Of a DNA stretch of 64,000 nucleotides, positions 34,618-43,940 are shown in pieces. The notes below the pieces were generated by a model, which was not told where the DNA came from, made no database searches, and was given only the letters and a program-made list of their open reading frames with translations. Origin of the DNA: Nodosilinea sp. FACHB-131. Lineage in GTDB: Bacteria > Cyanobacteriota > Cyanobacteriia > Phormidesmidales > Phormidesmidaceae. The position numbers and the translations under genes are program-made. The stretch is taken from assembly GCF_014695395.1 (NCBI RefSeq), contig NZ_JACJOF010000016.1, forward strand, positions 248,001-312,000, read 5' to 3'. Numbering within the stretch: the stretch's first letter is position 1; each line of letters opens with the position of its first letter.

Positions 34618-34923
34618 CTAGCTGAACACATCGGGCCGATCGGGGTCATGCACCTGGCCCAGGTCGGGCAGCAGAGCGCTGACATCATCGGGTGACTCGG
34701 CAATCATCGTCAATAAGTCGTAGGCATCCATGGGCTTGCCGGTTTGTGCCGATAGTCGATGGGCGTAGTAGCGCAACTGGGCCATAATGCGCGGTTCGGC
34801 CTGGCGTAGATACATGCAGAGGCAGGCCCGCGCCTGGGCCTCTGAATCGCGCCCCAAAAAGAAGGCTAGGGCCGTCAGCAAATCGCGCTCATAGTCGGGC
34901 AGAGTTTGGGGATCGATGGGCAT
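34618..34923 (-). CDS. conserved cyanobacterial hypothetical protein (101 aa)
   Basis: ATG 34923. The protein is all-helical: LPDYERDLLTALAFFLGRDS, ARACLCMYLRQAEPRIMAQL, RYYAHRLSA, MDAYDLLTMIAESPDDVSAL. There is no signal, membrane segment or catalytic motif. Its style is that of a small helical domain conserved in cyanobacteria, but I cannot name it. It lies upstream of and co-directional with the FecR gene, 87 bp from its ATG, and downstream of a bidirectional terminator. Function is unknown. Confidence 0.68.
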   Translation of the reverse strand: MPIDPQTLPDYERDLLTALAFFLGRDSEAQARACLCMYLRQAEPRIMAQLRYYAHRLSAQTGKPMDAYDLLTMIAESPDDVSALLPDLGQVHDPDRPDVFS

Positions 34924-35050
34924 ATTGATGCAAATAAGATTGGCCTAAGACAACCGCTGAGGGTCGGTGTTGGCCTTCGATACTACCCGTTTACCTGTAA
35001 GGCGGTCTAGACGGCGATCGCCTCGTTGCCACTTGGTTCTTCAAATTAGA

Positions 35051-35099
35051 GTTATACAAAAAAGCACCAGACAAGCTGTCTGGTGCTTTTTTGTATAAC
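35051..35099. terminator. strong bidirectional hairpin terminator
   Basis: A perfect 23-bp inverted repeat: left arm 35051-35073, loop AGC, right arm 35077-35099. The stem GCACCAGACA is flanked by A runs on one side and T runs on the other, so it works in both directions. It ends the NDH-2 transcript on the minus strand. Confidence 0.93.
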
Positions 35100-35116
35100 T
35101 CGCCAGCCTTGAACCC

Positions 35117-36517
35117 TTAGCCAGGGGTGGCTGGGGCCCGAGCCTCGCCTTTTTCAAACACCTTCTCGGTAATTAGGCGTGACCCCTGCTTGCGGGTGAG
35201 GTAGTTGGCTACCCACTGGGTCATCACCACGAGCTTGTTGTCAAACTCAATTAAGTAAAAAATGTGCACAAACAGCCACACAAACCAGGCAAAGAAGCCG
35301 GTGAGCTTGGCCCAGGGTAGGTTGACGACGGCGGCATGACGACCAATCACTGCCAGGCTGCCGGTGTCTTTGTACTCAAAGGGAGGCAGGGTGTCGTTTC
35401 TGAGCTGCTTCTGAATGAGTTTGGCTACGTATTTGCCTTCCTGCATGGCGACGGGGGCTACTCCCGGCAGGGGGCGATCGCCCTGGTGGGCGAAGTGGGC
35501 CAGATCGCCCACCACAAAGATGTTGGGGTAGGTAGGCAGGCTGAGGTCGTTGTTGACGATGACTCGGCCTGAGCGATCGCGCTCTGCCCCAGTGCTCGCA
35601 GCCAAAATACCGCCCATACCGGGGTCGCGCACACCAGCTGCCCAGAGCACGGTGCCCGCTTGGAGAGTGGTAACCTCATCCCCCTGCTTGAGGGTGATCT
35701 GGTGACCTGAAATATCGGTTACTAAAGACTGGGTCAGCACCTCGACACCCATTTTCTCGAGGTCGGTGTTGGCGCGGGTCGACAGCTCAGGCGGGAAGGG
35801 CGGCAGCACCCGATCCATGCCCTCGATCAAGAGAATGCGGCTATCGGTGGTGTCAATGTGGCGAAAGTCGTTGGGCAGGGTGTGAAAAGCCAGCTCAGCG
35901 AGCGCTCCGGCTAGCTCTACCCCAGTAGGGCCGCCGCCCACAATCACAAAGGTGAGCAGGGTTTGTCTAAGCTCGGGGTCAGCGGTGTTCTCGGCTTTCT
36001 CAAAGGCAGCAAAGATGCGTCGCCGCATTTCTAAAGCATCTTCTACGGTTTTGAGACCGGGGGCTACCTCAGCCCAGTCGTCGCGGCCAAAGTAAAAGTG
36101 GCTCATCCCTGTGGCCACAATCAGGCTGTCGTAGGGCACAATGCGGCCATCGGCGAGGCTGACCACCTGCGCGCCAGGGTCGACATTGGTGACCTCCCCC
36201 ATCAGCACCCGCGTATTCTTTTGGGCGCTGAGGATGCCGCGCAGGGGGGAGGCAATGTCTCCAGGGGAGAGGCCACCGGTGGCCACCTGGTACAGCAGCG
36301 GCTGAAACAGGTGGAAGTTGCGCTTATCGATTAGGGTGACTTCCACGTCGGCGCGACCGAGCTGCTGGGCGGCGTAGAGACCACCAAAGCCGCCGCCAAT
36401 AATCACCACCTGATGCTTGCCGGGGGTGACGGGCGGCACCTCAACGGTGGGAGAAGCGTCTTCGCGGGCTGTGTCTTGGGCCCTAGCGGCTTGATCGGAG
36501 CGTGAGACAGTCTGCAT
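35117..36517 (-). CDS. type II NAD(P)H dehydrogenase (NDH-2)
   Basis: The protein has 466 aa. It oxidises NAD(P)H and reduces quinone without pumping protons. The FAD-binding motif VVIIGGGFGGLYAAQQLG (about 37-54) follows a polar N-terminal extension of about 33 residues. Then come NFHLFQPLLYQVATGGLSPG, the NAD(P)H Rossmann motif FVIVGGGPTGVELAGALAEL, VLWAAGVRDPGMG, and IFVVGDLAHFAHQGDRPLPG with the FAD-contacting Asp. The C-terminus has a hydrophobic helix FFAWFVWLFVHIFYLIEF for peripheral membrane attachment. It has its own promoter, divergent from lysC. Confidence 0.95.
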   Translation of the reverse strand: MQTVSRSDQAARAQDTAREDASPTVEVPPVTPGKHQVVIIGGGFGGLYAAQQLGRADVEVTLIDKRNFHLFQPLLYQVATGGLSPGDIASPLRGILSAQKNTRVLMGEVTNVDPGAQVVSLADGRIVPYDSLIVATGMSHFYFGRDDWAEVAPGLKTVEDALEMRRRIFAAFEKAENTADPELRQTLLTFVIVGGGPTGVELAGALAELAFHTLPNDFRHIDTTDSRILLIEGMDRVLPPFPPELSTRANTDLEKMGVEVLTQSLVTDISGHQITLKQGDEVTTLQAGTVLWAAGVRDPGMGGILAASTGAERDRSGRVIVNNDLSLPTYPNIFVVGDLAHFAHQGDRPLPGVAPVAMQEGKYVAKLIQKQLRNDTLPPFEYKDTGSLAVIGRHAAVVNLPWAKLTGFFAWFVWLFVHIFYLIEFDNKLVVMTQWVANYLTRKQGSRLITEKVFEKGEARAPATPG

Positions 36518-36832
36518 GACAATACCAGGGAAGCAGGTTGTTACTTTTCGTTATAAAGCAGGATACCGTTAAATACTGTGCGCTGTGCTATATCCGTGCA
36601 GCTTCATGTAGCCTGTCCAAGATTGTGACAAGTTGAGGCTGAGGGGTTTCGATCGCAGGGGCCGGGCTGATAAATTAAAAGATCTGATTTTTGTTGGCCC
36701 TACTCGATCAATCTGGACAATATCGCGTTTGGACTGCGGTAAGAGGGCTAAAATTTGGGGAGCTTTTCTGCACCTCGACGATGGGGCAAGAGAGGCCGAC
36801 CTCGCGATCGCAGGGAGACAAGACATACGGCT
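36518..36832. other. divergent promoter region between NDH-2 and lysC
   Basis: 315 bp. TTTATAACG on the minus strand near 36550 is a possible -10 for the NDH-2 gene. AGGGAG at 36812-36817 is a rather distant purine tract before the lysC ATG. No RNA element such as a lysine riboswitch was recognised. Confidence 0.4.
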
Positions 36833-38641
36833 ATGACGCTGATCGTACAGAAATATGGCGGCACCTCTGTTGGCACCGTGGAGCGCATTCAGGCGGTGGC
36901 CCAACGGGTCAGAGCCACGGTAGAGGCAGGACACTCAGTGGTGGTGGTGGTCTCGGCCATGGGCAAAACCACCGACGATCTGGTGAAGCTCGCCAGCGAG
37001 ATTACCGATCAGCCCAGCCGCCGCGAAATGGATATGCTGCTCTCCACTGGTGAGCAGGTGACTATTGCCTTGCTGACCATGGCTCTGCACGCTCTGGGTC
37101 AAGAGGCCATTTCCCTCACCGGAGCCCAAGTGGGCATTGTCACCGAGGCCGAGCACACCCGTGCCCGCATTCTAAAAATCAAAACCGATCGCCTCAAGCG
37201 CCACATTGACGAAGGCAAGGTGGTCGTAGTGGCTGGGTTTCAGGGCATTAGTCAAACCTCAGATCTAGAGATCACCACCCTAGGACGGGGCGGGTCTGAC
37301 ACCTCGGCAGTGGCCCTGGCGGCGGCGCTTCAGGCCGAAAAGTGCGAAATCTATACCGATGTGCCGGGCATTCTCACCACCGACCCGCGCCTGGTGCCCG
37401 AGGCCCAGCTGATGGATGAGATTACCAGCGATGAAATGCTGGAGCTGGCCAGTCTGGGGGCCAAGGTGCTGCACCCCCGAGCGGTAGAAATTGCCCGCAA
37501 CTACGGCGTCACCCTGGTGGTGCGATCGAGCTGGACCGATGAGCCAGGCACCCGCGTAATTTCTCCGCGACCTCAACCCCGACCCCTAGAGGGGCTAGAG
37601 CTAGCCCAGCCGGTGGATGCTGTGGAGTTTGACACCGACCAGGCCAAGGTGGCGCTGCTGCGCATTCCCGATCGCCCCGGCATTGCCGCTCGACTGTTTG
37701 GCGAACTGGCCACCCAGTCGCTGAATGTAGATTTGATCATTCAGTCTATCCACGAGGGCAATACCAACGACATTGCCTTCACCATGGTCAGGGCGAACTT
37801 GAACCGGGCGGAGGCGGTGGCCGAGGCTATTGCTCCAGCGCTGCGTAGCAACCCCACCGACACCACCCAGGCGGAGGTGATGATTGACCAGCGTATGGCC
37901 AAAATTAGCATCGCCGGGGCGGGCATGATTGGTCGCCCTGGGGTGGCCGCTAAGATGTTCTCCTCCCTAGCCGCAGCGGGGATCAACATTCAGCTAATTT
38001 CAACCTCAGAGGTAAAGGTTAGCTGCACGATCGATGTAGCAGACTGCGATCGCGCCATTGCGGTCCTCTGTGGTGCCTTTGAGGTCACCTCGTCTCCTAT
38101 GCCCCAGGGCGCATCGCCCACGGCTGTCGAGGCCCCGGTGGTGCGCGGCGCGGCCCTAGATACCAAGCAGGCTCGGGTAGCCATCCGCCACGTGCCCGAC
38201 CGCCCTGGGATGGCGGCCCACATCTTTCAGCTGCTGGCCACCCACGGGGTCAGTGTAGACATGATTATTCAGTCGCAGCGCTGTCGTCTGGTGCAGGGGC
38301 AGGCCACCCGCGATATTGCCTTTACTGTGGCACAGGGTGACGCCCAGACCGCGAAGATTGTGGTGGAGTCGGCTGCTACCGAGCTAGGCCTGGGAGATGT
38401 GGCGGTGGATGAAGCGATCGCCAAAGTCAGCGTCGTCGGCACTGGCATGATCTATGCCCCTGGCGTCGCCGCGCGCATGTTCAAAGCGCTCTCAGAGCAG
38501 GGCATAAATCTGCAAATGATTGCTACCTCAGAGATCAAAATCAGCTGCGTAGTGGCGGAAGATGAGGGCGTTACGGCCTTGCGGGCGGTGCACAACGCCT
38601 TTGGCCTAGCGGGGTTAGAGCGCACGGTAGTGCCTGCCTAA
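36833..38641 (+). CDS. lysC: aspartate kinase with four ACT domains
   Basis: ATG 36833 (MTLIVQKYGGTSVG) gives 602 aa; the frame upstream is non-coding. It phosphorylates aspartate, the first step to lysine, threonine and methionine. The kinase domain (1-240) has KYGGTSVG, SAMGKTTDDLV, STGEQVT, TLGRGGSDTSAVALAAALQA and CEIYTDVPGILTTDPRLVP. Two tandem ACT pairs follow: VALLRIPDRPGIAARLFGEL with ISIAGAGMIGRPGVAAKMFS, then VAIRHVPDRPGMAAHIFQLL with VSVVGTGMIYAPGVAARMFK. The duplicated ACT pair is the known cyanobacterial form and binds feedback amino acids. Confidence 0.97.
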   Translation: MTLIVQKYGGTSVGTVERIQAVAQRVRATVEAGHSVVVVVSAMGKTTDDLVKLASEITDQPSRREMDMLLSTGEQVTIALLTMALHALGQEAISLTGAQVGIVTEAEHTRARILKIKTDRLKRHIDEGKVVVVAGFQGISQTSDLEITTLGRGGSDTSAVALAAALQAEKCEIYTDVPGILTTDPRLVPEAQLMDEITSDEMLELASLGAKVLHPRAVEIARNYGVTLVVRSSWTDEPGTRVISPRPQPRPLEGLELAQPVDAVEFDTDQAKVALLRIPDRPGIAARLFGELATQSLNVDLIIQSIHEGNTNDIAFTMVRANLNRAEAVAEAIAPALRSNPTDTTQAEVMIDQRMAKISIAGAGMIGRPGVAAKMFSSLAAAGINIQLISTSEVKVSCTIDVADCDRAIAVLCGAFEVTSSPMPQGASPTAVEAPVVRGAALDTKQARVAIRHVPDRPGMAAHIFQLLATHGVSVDMIIQSQRCRLVQGQATRDIAFTVAQGDAQTAKIVVESAATELGLGDVAVDEAIAKVSVVGTGMIYAPGVAARMFKALSEQGINLQMIATSEIKISCVVAEDEGVTALRAVHNAFGLAGLERTVVPA

Positions 38642-38863
38642 GAATGTTGCCTGATCCCAAGCCGTTTTGGCAGCACCTTTTGGGTCACAGATACCGAGCT
38701 GAGTGGGTAGTTTCTCTAGGAGCAGAATTGGGTTTGTTGATGCTTGTGAAGCAGGGCTTTGCGAACAGCGCTTCCCCCAAAAACCTGTGTGCTTGGGGAA
38801 CCCACGGCAAACTATCTGGCAGCGCTCCCTAGGGATTGCCTTGACCGCAGTTTAGTTAAATAC

Positions 38864-38892
38864 TAAAAAACACCGATGCTTACAGCGGTGCT
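38864..38892 (-). terminator. terminator of the DUF1815 gene
   Basis: On the minus strand CACCG and CGGTG flank an 10-base loop, followed by six T. The gap from lysC to the DUF1815 gene (38642-38951) holds no other gene. Confidence 0.6.
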
Positions 38893-38951
38893 AGTCCCCT
38901 AAGGGGGGCAAAAGTATAGCTTTCACAAAAGGCTGGCACAACCGAGGGGTG

Positions 38952-39296
38952 CTAAACCTTGCTAGGAACCACTTTCTTAGCACCGACAGGCTGAATGCGG
39001 AACTTGACCAGGTTGGCCAACTCTTGCAGTTGGTGAATAGCCTCAGCCCCTTCCAGCTTCATCAGCTCGCGGTCATCGCGCATTTCTGTCCAGGTGATGC
39101 CGTAGTCGGACACCAAAAAGCGAATCAGATGGTCATCGCCCAGGCTCACCATAAAGGAGGCGCTGTTCATTTGGCCACCACAGGTGTAGCAGGAGGCTAA
39201 ATAGCCCATTTCCTCAAGCACGGTAGCCAGTGCTTGCAGGTTCATAACCAGATCTCTAACAAATTGACGGTGCTGCTCGGCTAGTCTGACAAACAT
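38952..39296 (-). CDS. DUF1815 family protein
   Basis: The protein has 114 aa. GAGGAG about eight bases before the ATG is a good ribosome binding site. The sequence begins MFVRLAEQHRQFVRDLVMNL, then VLEEMGYLASCYTCGGQMNS with a Cys-x2-Cys, FMVSLGDDHLIRFLVSDYGI and WTEMRDDRELMKLEGAEAIH. This is the DUF1815 family, restricted to cyanobacteria and of unknown function. The Cys pair could bind metal or be redox active; that is only a possibility. It is a single gene with its own terminator. Confidence 0.85.
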   Translation of the reverse strand: MFVRLAEQHRQFVRDLVMNLQALATVLEEMGYLASCYTCGGQMNSASFMVSLGDDHLIRFLVSDYGITWTEMRDDRELMKLEGAEAIHQLQELANLVKFRIQPVGAKKVVPSKV

Positions 39297-39648
39297 AACG
39301 ACACTCCTCGTTACCCATAGAAATTGTAGCCCAAAAATTAATTAATTCTTAAGATACTAAATATGTTGCTCGACTTCTGGTTAAGCAATCTATCCATCTT
39401 AGCGACCCTGACGTAGATCTGCCCTCCTCGACACTAAATCTATTTCTCACTGGCTGTCATATCCCCGCAGACATAGGCTGCGAAAGCATCTTGTAGATTG
39501 TGAAAACTTGAGAACTTGTGCGTTCTAACGTGAAGGCGGGCCGTAGCGGTGGTTGAAAATGTACTTTGCATAGGGTAGATAGTAAATTGAGCCCCCACGG
39601 TAGCCGTCACAACTAAATGATGGTTTCTGGCGATAATGTCATGCAACG
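39297..39648. other. intergenic region, no gene seen
   Basis: 352 bp, relatively AT-rich. A short minus-strand frame (39440-39691) overlaps the end of the ABC gene in another frame and lacks any family features, so it is not called. ATTAATTAATTC near 39336-39347 may be promoter sequence for the DUF1815 gene. Confidence 0.4.
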
Positions 39649-41415
39649 TTATAAATCTGCCGTGGCTAAGCTTGAGGGTTTGATGCCCCAAGTGTGGTCT
39701 TCTGCCAGCTTCAAGGTGGTTTGGTGATAGTCGACTAGCGATTCGCGGTGGCCGACACTGATGAATGTGGTGCCGCTGTGGTGCAGGTGATCGTAAAGCT
39801 TGGCTTCGTTGGCCAAATCGAGGGCGCTGGTGGCCTCGTCAAGAATGGCAAATTCGGGCTGGCTGACCAAAATGCGGGCGAAGGTGAGACGCTGCTGTTC
39901 GCCTAGGGAGAGCACGTCGCCCCATTCTTCTACGGCATCAAAGCCGCCAAAGCGCTCGGCTAAATTCGCTAAATTGACCTTCTCTAGAGCAGTTTGGAGG
40001 TCGGTATCGCCGACCGCTTGGCTGGTGTTGGGGTAAAGCAGCTGATCTCGCAGCGTGCCGAGAATCATGTAGGGCTTTTGGGGCAAAAAGAGAATGTTGT
40101 CTAGCTCGGGGCGGTAGATCGTACCGCTGCCGGAATTCCAGAGACCGGCGATCGCCCGCAACAGCGAACTCTTGCCGCAGCCGCTTGGCCCCACAATTAG
40201 CAGCCCGGTTTTGTCAGGGATATCTATAGAGAGATTTTCGACCAGGATGCGCTGGTAGTTGGGGGTTTGCAGGGTGAACTGCTTCAGCGCCAGGGAAGCG
40301 GAGGTTTCAATGGCGATCGTGGGATGGTCTACGGATTCTGAAGGGTCTTCCGCTGTGGGATGGTCTATGGATGCTGATGGCTCTGCTGCTACTTCAGCCT
40401 CAGGCTCTAAGTGGTTGAGGGCTTCGGCAAAGCTGTAGAGGCGATCGATGCCCGCCCCAAAGGAGGTCAGTTCTGAGAACCGGGCCACCACGACGTTGAG
40501 GGAAAAGAACACCCGCACAAAGGCGCCCTGGGCCTCGGAAACCTTGCCCACTTCGAGATCGCCAGAAAACACCGCCGGGGCCACCACGATCGCCGGCAGC
40601 ACAAAGGGAATAAACTCGTAGGCGTTGGTCAGGGCGTTGAGATTGAGTTCCCAGACGATCAGCTTTTTGAAGTTGTCAAAGGCGGCCATGAAGCGGTTGT
40701 TCACCTGGCTGGCTTCCTGGGCTTCGCCTCGGTAAAAGGCGATCGCTTCGGCGTTTTCACGAATTCGCACCAGGCTAAAGCGAAAGTTGGCCTCCCGTTT
40801 CAGCTGCTCAAAGTTGAGCCGCACTAGGGGCTGACCAAAGATTACTACCGTCACCAGGGTGCCCAGCAGGGCGTAGAGCACCAGAAAGCCCACTAGGTTT
40901 TTGGAGATGCCCCACAGCACGCCACTGAAAGCGATCACTTGTAAGACAGAGCTAACGACGACTAACAGCAGCGCTAGAGACTGCTGGGTGAAGTTCTTCA
41001 CATCCTCAGCAATCCGCTGATCGGGGTTGTCGATGTCGGGGTGGAACTGCTGGATGTCGTAGAAGGCGCGATCGCCAAAGTAGTCAGCTACAAACCGCCC
41101 GGTCAGCCAGCGTCGCCACTCTAGCCCCAGGCGCTTTTGCAGGTAGTCGTAGCCCGCCATCAGCGGCGCGTAGGCCACCAGCACGCCAACAAACACCAAC
41201 ACCGTCTCCCAAAAGCGGGCCTCGTCTTTGGCCGAGAGGGCTGAGATCAGCACGCCGCGCTTGTTGTTGAGCACCACGCTGAGGCCGGTGTAGCCCAGCA
41301 GAAACACCGCAATCAGCAGCAGCAGGCCTCCGGCTTTCCACTTCTCGTCGCCAAACCAGTAGGACTTGGCGATCGCCCAAAACCGTCTGAACCCCTTCAG
41401 GTTAAATCGTTCCAT
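39649..41415 (-). CDS. ABC transporter, fused permease/ATPase (SbmA/BacA-YddA-like)
   Basis: The protein has 588 aa. Residues 1-345 form the membrane domain with about six helices and the family signature RRWLTGRFVADYFGDRAFYD, then NPDQRIAEDVKNFT. The ATPase (about 375-575) has Walker A IVGPSGCGKSSLLRAIAGLW, Q-loop FLPQKPYMILGTLRDQLLYP, signature LSLGEQQRLTFARIL, Walker B FAILDEATSALD and H-loop ISVGHRESL. This is the ABCD-like family; bacterial members take up or export peptides or B12-like cofactors. A low-complexity linker (about 340-372) contains SIDHPT and SVDHPT repeats. The direction of transport and substrate are unknown. Confidence 0.93.
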   Translation of the reverse strand: MERFNLKGFRRFWAIAKSYWFGDEKWKAGGLLLLIAVFLLGYTGLSVVLNNKRGVLISALSAKDEARFWETVLVFVGVLVAYAPLMAGYDYLQKRLGLEWRRWLTGRFVADYFGDRAFYDIQQFHPDIDNPDQRIAEDVKNFTQQSLALLLVVVSSVLQVIAFSGVLWGISKNLVGFLVLYALLGTLVTVVIFGQPLVRLNFEQLKREANFRFSLVRIRENAEAIAFYRGEAQEASQVNNRFMAAFDNFKKLIVWELNLNALTNAYEFIPFVLPAIVVAPAVFSGDLEVGKVSEAQGAFVRVFFSLNVVVARFSELTSFGAGIDRLYSFAEALNHLEPEAEVAAEPSASIDHPTAEDPSESVDHPTIAIETSASLALKQFTLQTPNYQRILVENLSIDIPDKTGLLIVGPSGCGKSSLLRAIAGLWNSGSGTIYRPELDNILFLPQKPYMILGTLRDQLLYPNTSQAVGDTDLQTALEKVNLANLAERFGGFDAVEEWGDVLSLGEQQRLTFARILVSQPEFAILDEATSALDLANEAKLYDHLHHSGTTFISVGHRESLVDYHQTTLKLAEDHTWGIKPSSLATADL

Positions 41416-41487
41416 GCCGGTGCAAAATCTCCCGCCGCGCTAAGGGTGCTTTGGGGATCTTACAAAAGTTAAACCTTTTGTGCCGGG

Positions 41488-42384
41488 CTACTGAGCTGTC
41501 AATGCCCCCATTTTGCCGCTTTGGTAGTCGGTTACAGCCTGGTAGATTTCTGCAGAGGTGTTCATCACAAAGGGGCCGTGGCCGACGATGGGCTCGTCGA
41601 TGGGGGAACCCGAGAGCAGCAGGGCCTTGGTGTCTTGCAGGCAGTCGAGGATGAGGGTGGTGTGGGCGCGATCGCAGATGCCGATCTCCGCTTCAGAAAT
41701 CGGCTCCGACCCGCCGATGCGCACCGATCCCTTCAGCACCACCAGTAGGGTAGTGTGGCCCTCGGGCAGTTCAAGAGTCACCTGTTTACCACCGCTCAGT
41801 CGCAGATCCCACATATTGATTGGGGTAAAGGTCTGGGCTGGCCCCTGGGCGTTTTGAAATTCTCCAGCAATTATCCGCAGGCTGCCCTGGCCATTGGGTA
41901 GCTCGACGGTGGGAATGCGATCGCTTGTAATGCCCTGGTATCGGGGCGTAGACATCTTGTCTTCGGCGGGCAAATTCACCCACAGCTGCACCATTTCAAA
42001 GGGACCGCCCTGCTGAGCGAAGTTTGGCCCGTGAAATTCTTCATGCACTAAGCCCGCCGCTGCCGTCATCCACTGCACATCTCCAGGGCCGATGATGCCG
42101 CCGCCCCCAGCCGAGTCGCGGTGCTCGACCTCGCCGTCGTAGACAATGGTGACGGTCTCAAAGCCCCGGTGGGGGTGTTCGCCCACGCCACGCCGGGCAG
42201 TGGTCGGCGAAAACTCGGCTGGCCCGGCATAGTCGAGCAGCAAAAAGGGGCTAATGGTTTGACCCAGACCGTTGTAGGCCATTAGCGTCCGTACCGGAAA
42301 GCCGTCGCCCACCCAGTGGCGACCTTGGGCTCGCTGAATGCTGCGCAGGGTTTTGGCGGTGCTGGGCTGATTGAGGGTCGGCAT
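41488..42384 (-). CDS. pirin family protein
   Basis: ATG 42384 (MPTLNQPSTAK) gives 298 aa; the frame upstream is non-coding. Two cupin domains: the N-terminal one carries the iron ligands in GVGEHPHRGFETVTIVYDGE and EHRDSAG, then MTAAAGLVHEEFHGPNFA. The second has FTPINMWDLRLSGGKQVTLE and TTLLVVLKGSVRIGG. Pirins are iron-containing, and several bacterial members are quercetinases. All four metal ligands (His-His-His-Glu) appear present. The ATG lies 29 bp beyond the stop of the Uma2 gene, which is upstream on the same strand, so the two may form an operon. Confidence 0.93.
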   Translation of the reverse strand: MPTLNQPSTAKTLRSIQRAQGRHWVGDGFPVRTLMAYNGLGQTISPFLLLDYAGPAEFSPTTARRGVGEHPHRGFETVTIVYDGEVEHRDSAGGGGIIGPGDVQWMTAAAGLVHEEFHGPNFAQQGGPFEMVQLWVNLPAEDKMSTPRYQGITSDRIPTVELPNGQGSLRIIAGEFQNAQGPAQTFTPINMWDLRLSGGKQVTLELPEGHTTLLVVLKGSVRIGGSEPISEAEIGICDRAHTTLILDCLQDTKALLLSGSPIDEPIVGHGPFVMNTSAEIYQAVTDYQSGKMGALTAQ

Positions 42385-42412
42385 AATGGCGGTCTTGCTT
42401 GGCTGAGGACGG

Positions 42413-42985
42413 TTACAGGAGCTGGTTGAGATTGTCGTAAAGGGTTGCGATCTCACAGGTAAACCCAATACTGACAAATTCAACAATGCTTCCTATTTGA
42501 TAATTGTAGGGAATCCACAGGTTGTCTGACTTACGCTGAAATCGCTCGACCAACACCTGCTTTTGGTGAATGAGAACGTACTCTTCAAAGGCGGGGTTCG
42601 ATTTGTAGTCAGCAAACTTATCTCCCCGGTCAAAGGCCTCCGTTGAATCTGACAAAACTTCGATGATGAGCTTGGGATGTACAACGAAGTCTTCATCAGA
42701 GCGGAGGTCGCGAGCATCGCAGGTAACCGCTAGGTCAGGATAGTAGAACACATTTAAAGCGGGCAGCCTCACCTTCATATCTGTGGCGTAGGCAATGCAA
42801 TCGGTGCCGCGCAGGTGATTGACCACTAGTGCCGAGAGATTGCCCGTAATAATTACATGGGCTTTGCTAGCGCCAGCCATAGCCACCATCTGGCCCTGCA
42901 GGTACTCGTGCTTGATAGGGCTGATGTGCTCAATCTGAAGGTATTCTTCAGCAGTAAAGTAGGCGTGGCTTTTGCTAACGGTCAT
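42413..42985 (-). CDS. Uma2-family putative restriction-endonuclease-fold protein
   Basis: The protein has 190 aa. It opens YFTAEEYLQIEHISPIKHEY, the usual Uma2 (DUF820) start. The PD-(D/E)xK-like core is YYPDLAVTCD with HPKLIIEVLSDSTEAFDRGD, then KFADYKSNPAFEEYVLIHQK. These proteins are expanded in cyanobacteria with many copies per genome; their function is largely unknown, though the nuclease fold suggests DNA processing. The gene lies just upstream of pirin on the same strand. Nothing suggests truncation. Confidence 0.93.
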   Translation of the reverse strand: MTVSKSHAYFTAEEYLQIEHISPIKHEYLQGQMVAMAGASKAHVIITGNLSALVVNHLRGTDCIAYATDMKVRLPALNVFYYPDLAVTCDARDLRSDEDFVVHPKLIIEVLSDSTEAFDRGDKFADYKSNPAFEEYVLIHQKQVLVERFQRKSDNLWIPYNYQIGSIVEFVSIGFTCEIATLYDNLNQLL

Positions 42986-43208
42986 AGTTGAGACTTATAT
43001 CGCTAGCGGCAGGTATTATCTCCGGCTCCCTATTGATGATAGCGATGTTCTGCTTCGGCATTTTTGACCAACTTCTAAAGCCCGTAGAATTGCCACTGTC
43101 CCATAGGGTCTTTAGCGTTGAGAGAACTATCTGTCCATGATTTACATTGGTTTTAGTCATGGGCTAAACCTGTGACAGCAATGTCTCTTGCAAAACTCGC
43201 TACTGCCA

Positions 43209-43940
43209 ATGACGACGATCGCCCGCCGCCAACCCAAAATCATGGCTCTGCTGACGGCGCTGGGGGTAACCCTGATCGCCCGGCCGCTGGCTTCTCAAAC
43301 GTTGCCCCTGCCCGATCACCTAGTTCCGTTGACCTCAGCGGAGGGTCAAAGGCTGCTGCGAGACAGTGATGCCCTGGCGGATTATGTACCGCTGACGAGC
43401 CAGTTTGTGACCCAGGTTAACCAGGCCTTTTGCGGGGTGGCGAGCACGGTGATGGTGCTCAACGCACTGGGGGTTCCGGCTCCGTTGGCCCCAGAGTGGG
43501 AGCGGAATTACTTCACCCAGGAGAATGTGTTTAACGAGCAGACCGAGGCGATTATTGCTAGGGATGCGATCGCCCGTCAGGGCCTCACTTTGGCAGAACT
43601 TGCAGGCATTCTCGAAGCCTATCCCGTTAGCGCTGAAATTCACCACGGTAGCGATGTGAGTTTGGATGAGTTTCGCCAGCTGATTCGCACCAATTTGGAA
43701 ACCCCCGGCAGCTACGTGCTGATCAATTATCTGCGCCGGGCGATCGGTCAAGAAAGCGGTGGCCACATTTCGCCCATTGCTGCCTACGATGCCGATACCG
43801 ACCAATTTTTGATTTTGGATGTGTCGCGCTACAAATATCCTCCGGTATGGGTGCAGGCTGAGACCCTGTGGGAGTCCACCAACACGGTAGATTCGGTGTC
43901 GGGCAAGACGCGGGGATTTTTGCTGATTGAGGCGCGCTAG
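43209..43940 (+). CDS. phytochelatin synthase-like cysteine protease
   Basis: ATG 43209 gives 243 aa. An N-terminal hydrophobic segment (IMALLTALGVTLIARPLASQ) suggests export. The catalytic triad is visible: Cys in VNQAFCGVASTVMVLNALG, His in ESGGHISPIAAYDADTDQF, and Asp in LILDVSRYKYPPVWV. This is the short bacterial PCS form, which hydrolyses glutathione to gamma-glutamylcysteine and makes little phytochelatin, unlike plant enzymes with an extra C-terminal domain. The characterised Nostoc protein is of this type. The stop overlaps the convergent deaminase gene stop by four bases. Confidence 0.92.
   Translation: MTTIARRQPKIMALLTALGVTLIARPLASQTLPLPDHLVPLTSAEGQRLLRDSDALADYVPLTSQFVTQVNQAFCGVASTVMVLNALGVPAPLAPEWERNYFTQENVFNEQTEAIIARDAIARQGLTLAELAGILEAYPVSAEIHHGSDVSLDEFRQLIRTNLETPGSYVLINYLRRAIGQESGGHISPIAAYDADTDQFLILDVSRYKYPPVWVQAETLWESTNTVDSVSGKTRGFLLIEAR

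Noticed and set aside
36692-36832. N-terminal extension of lysC to 36755 and an overlapping frame from 36691
   Set aside because: MTLIVQKYGGTSVG is the standard aspartokinase start; the added residues are non-conserved and basic.
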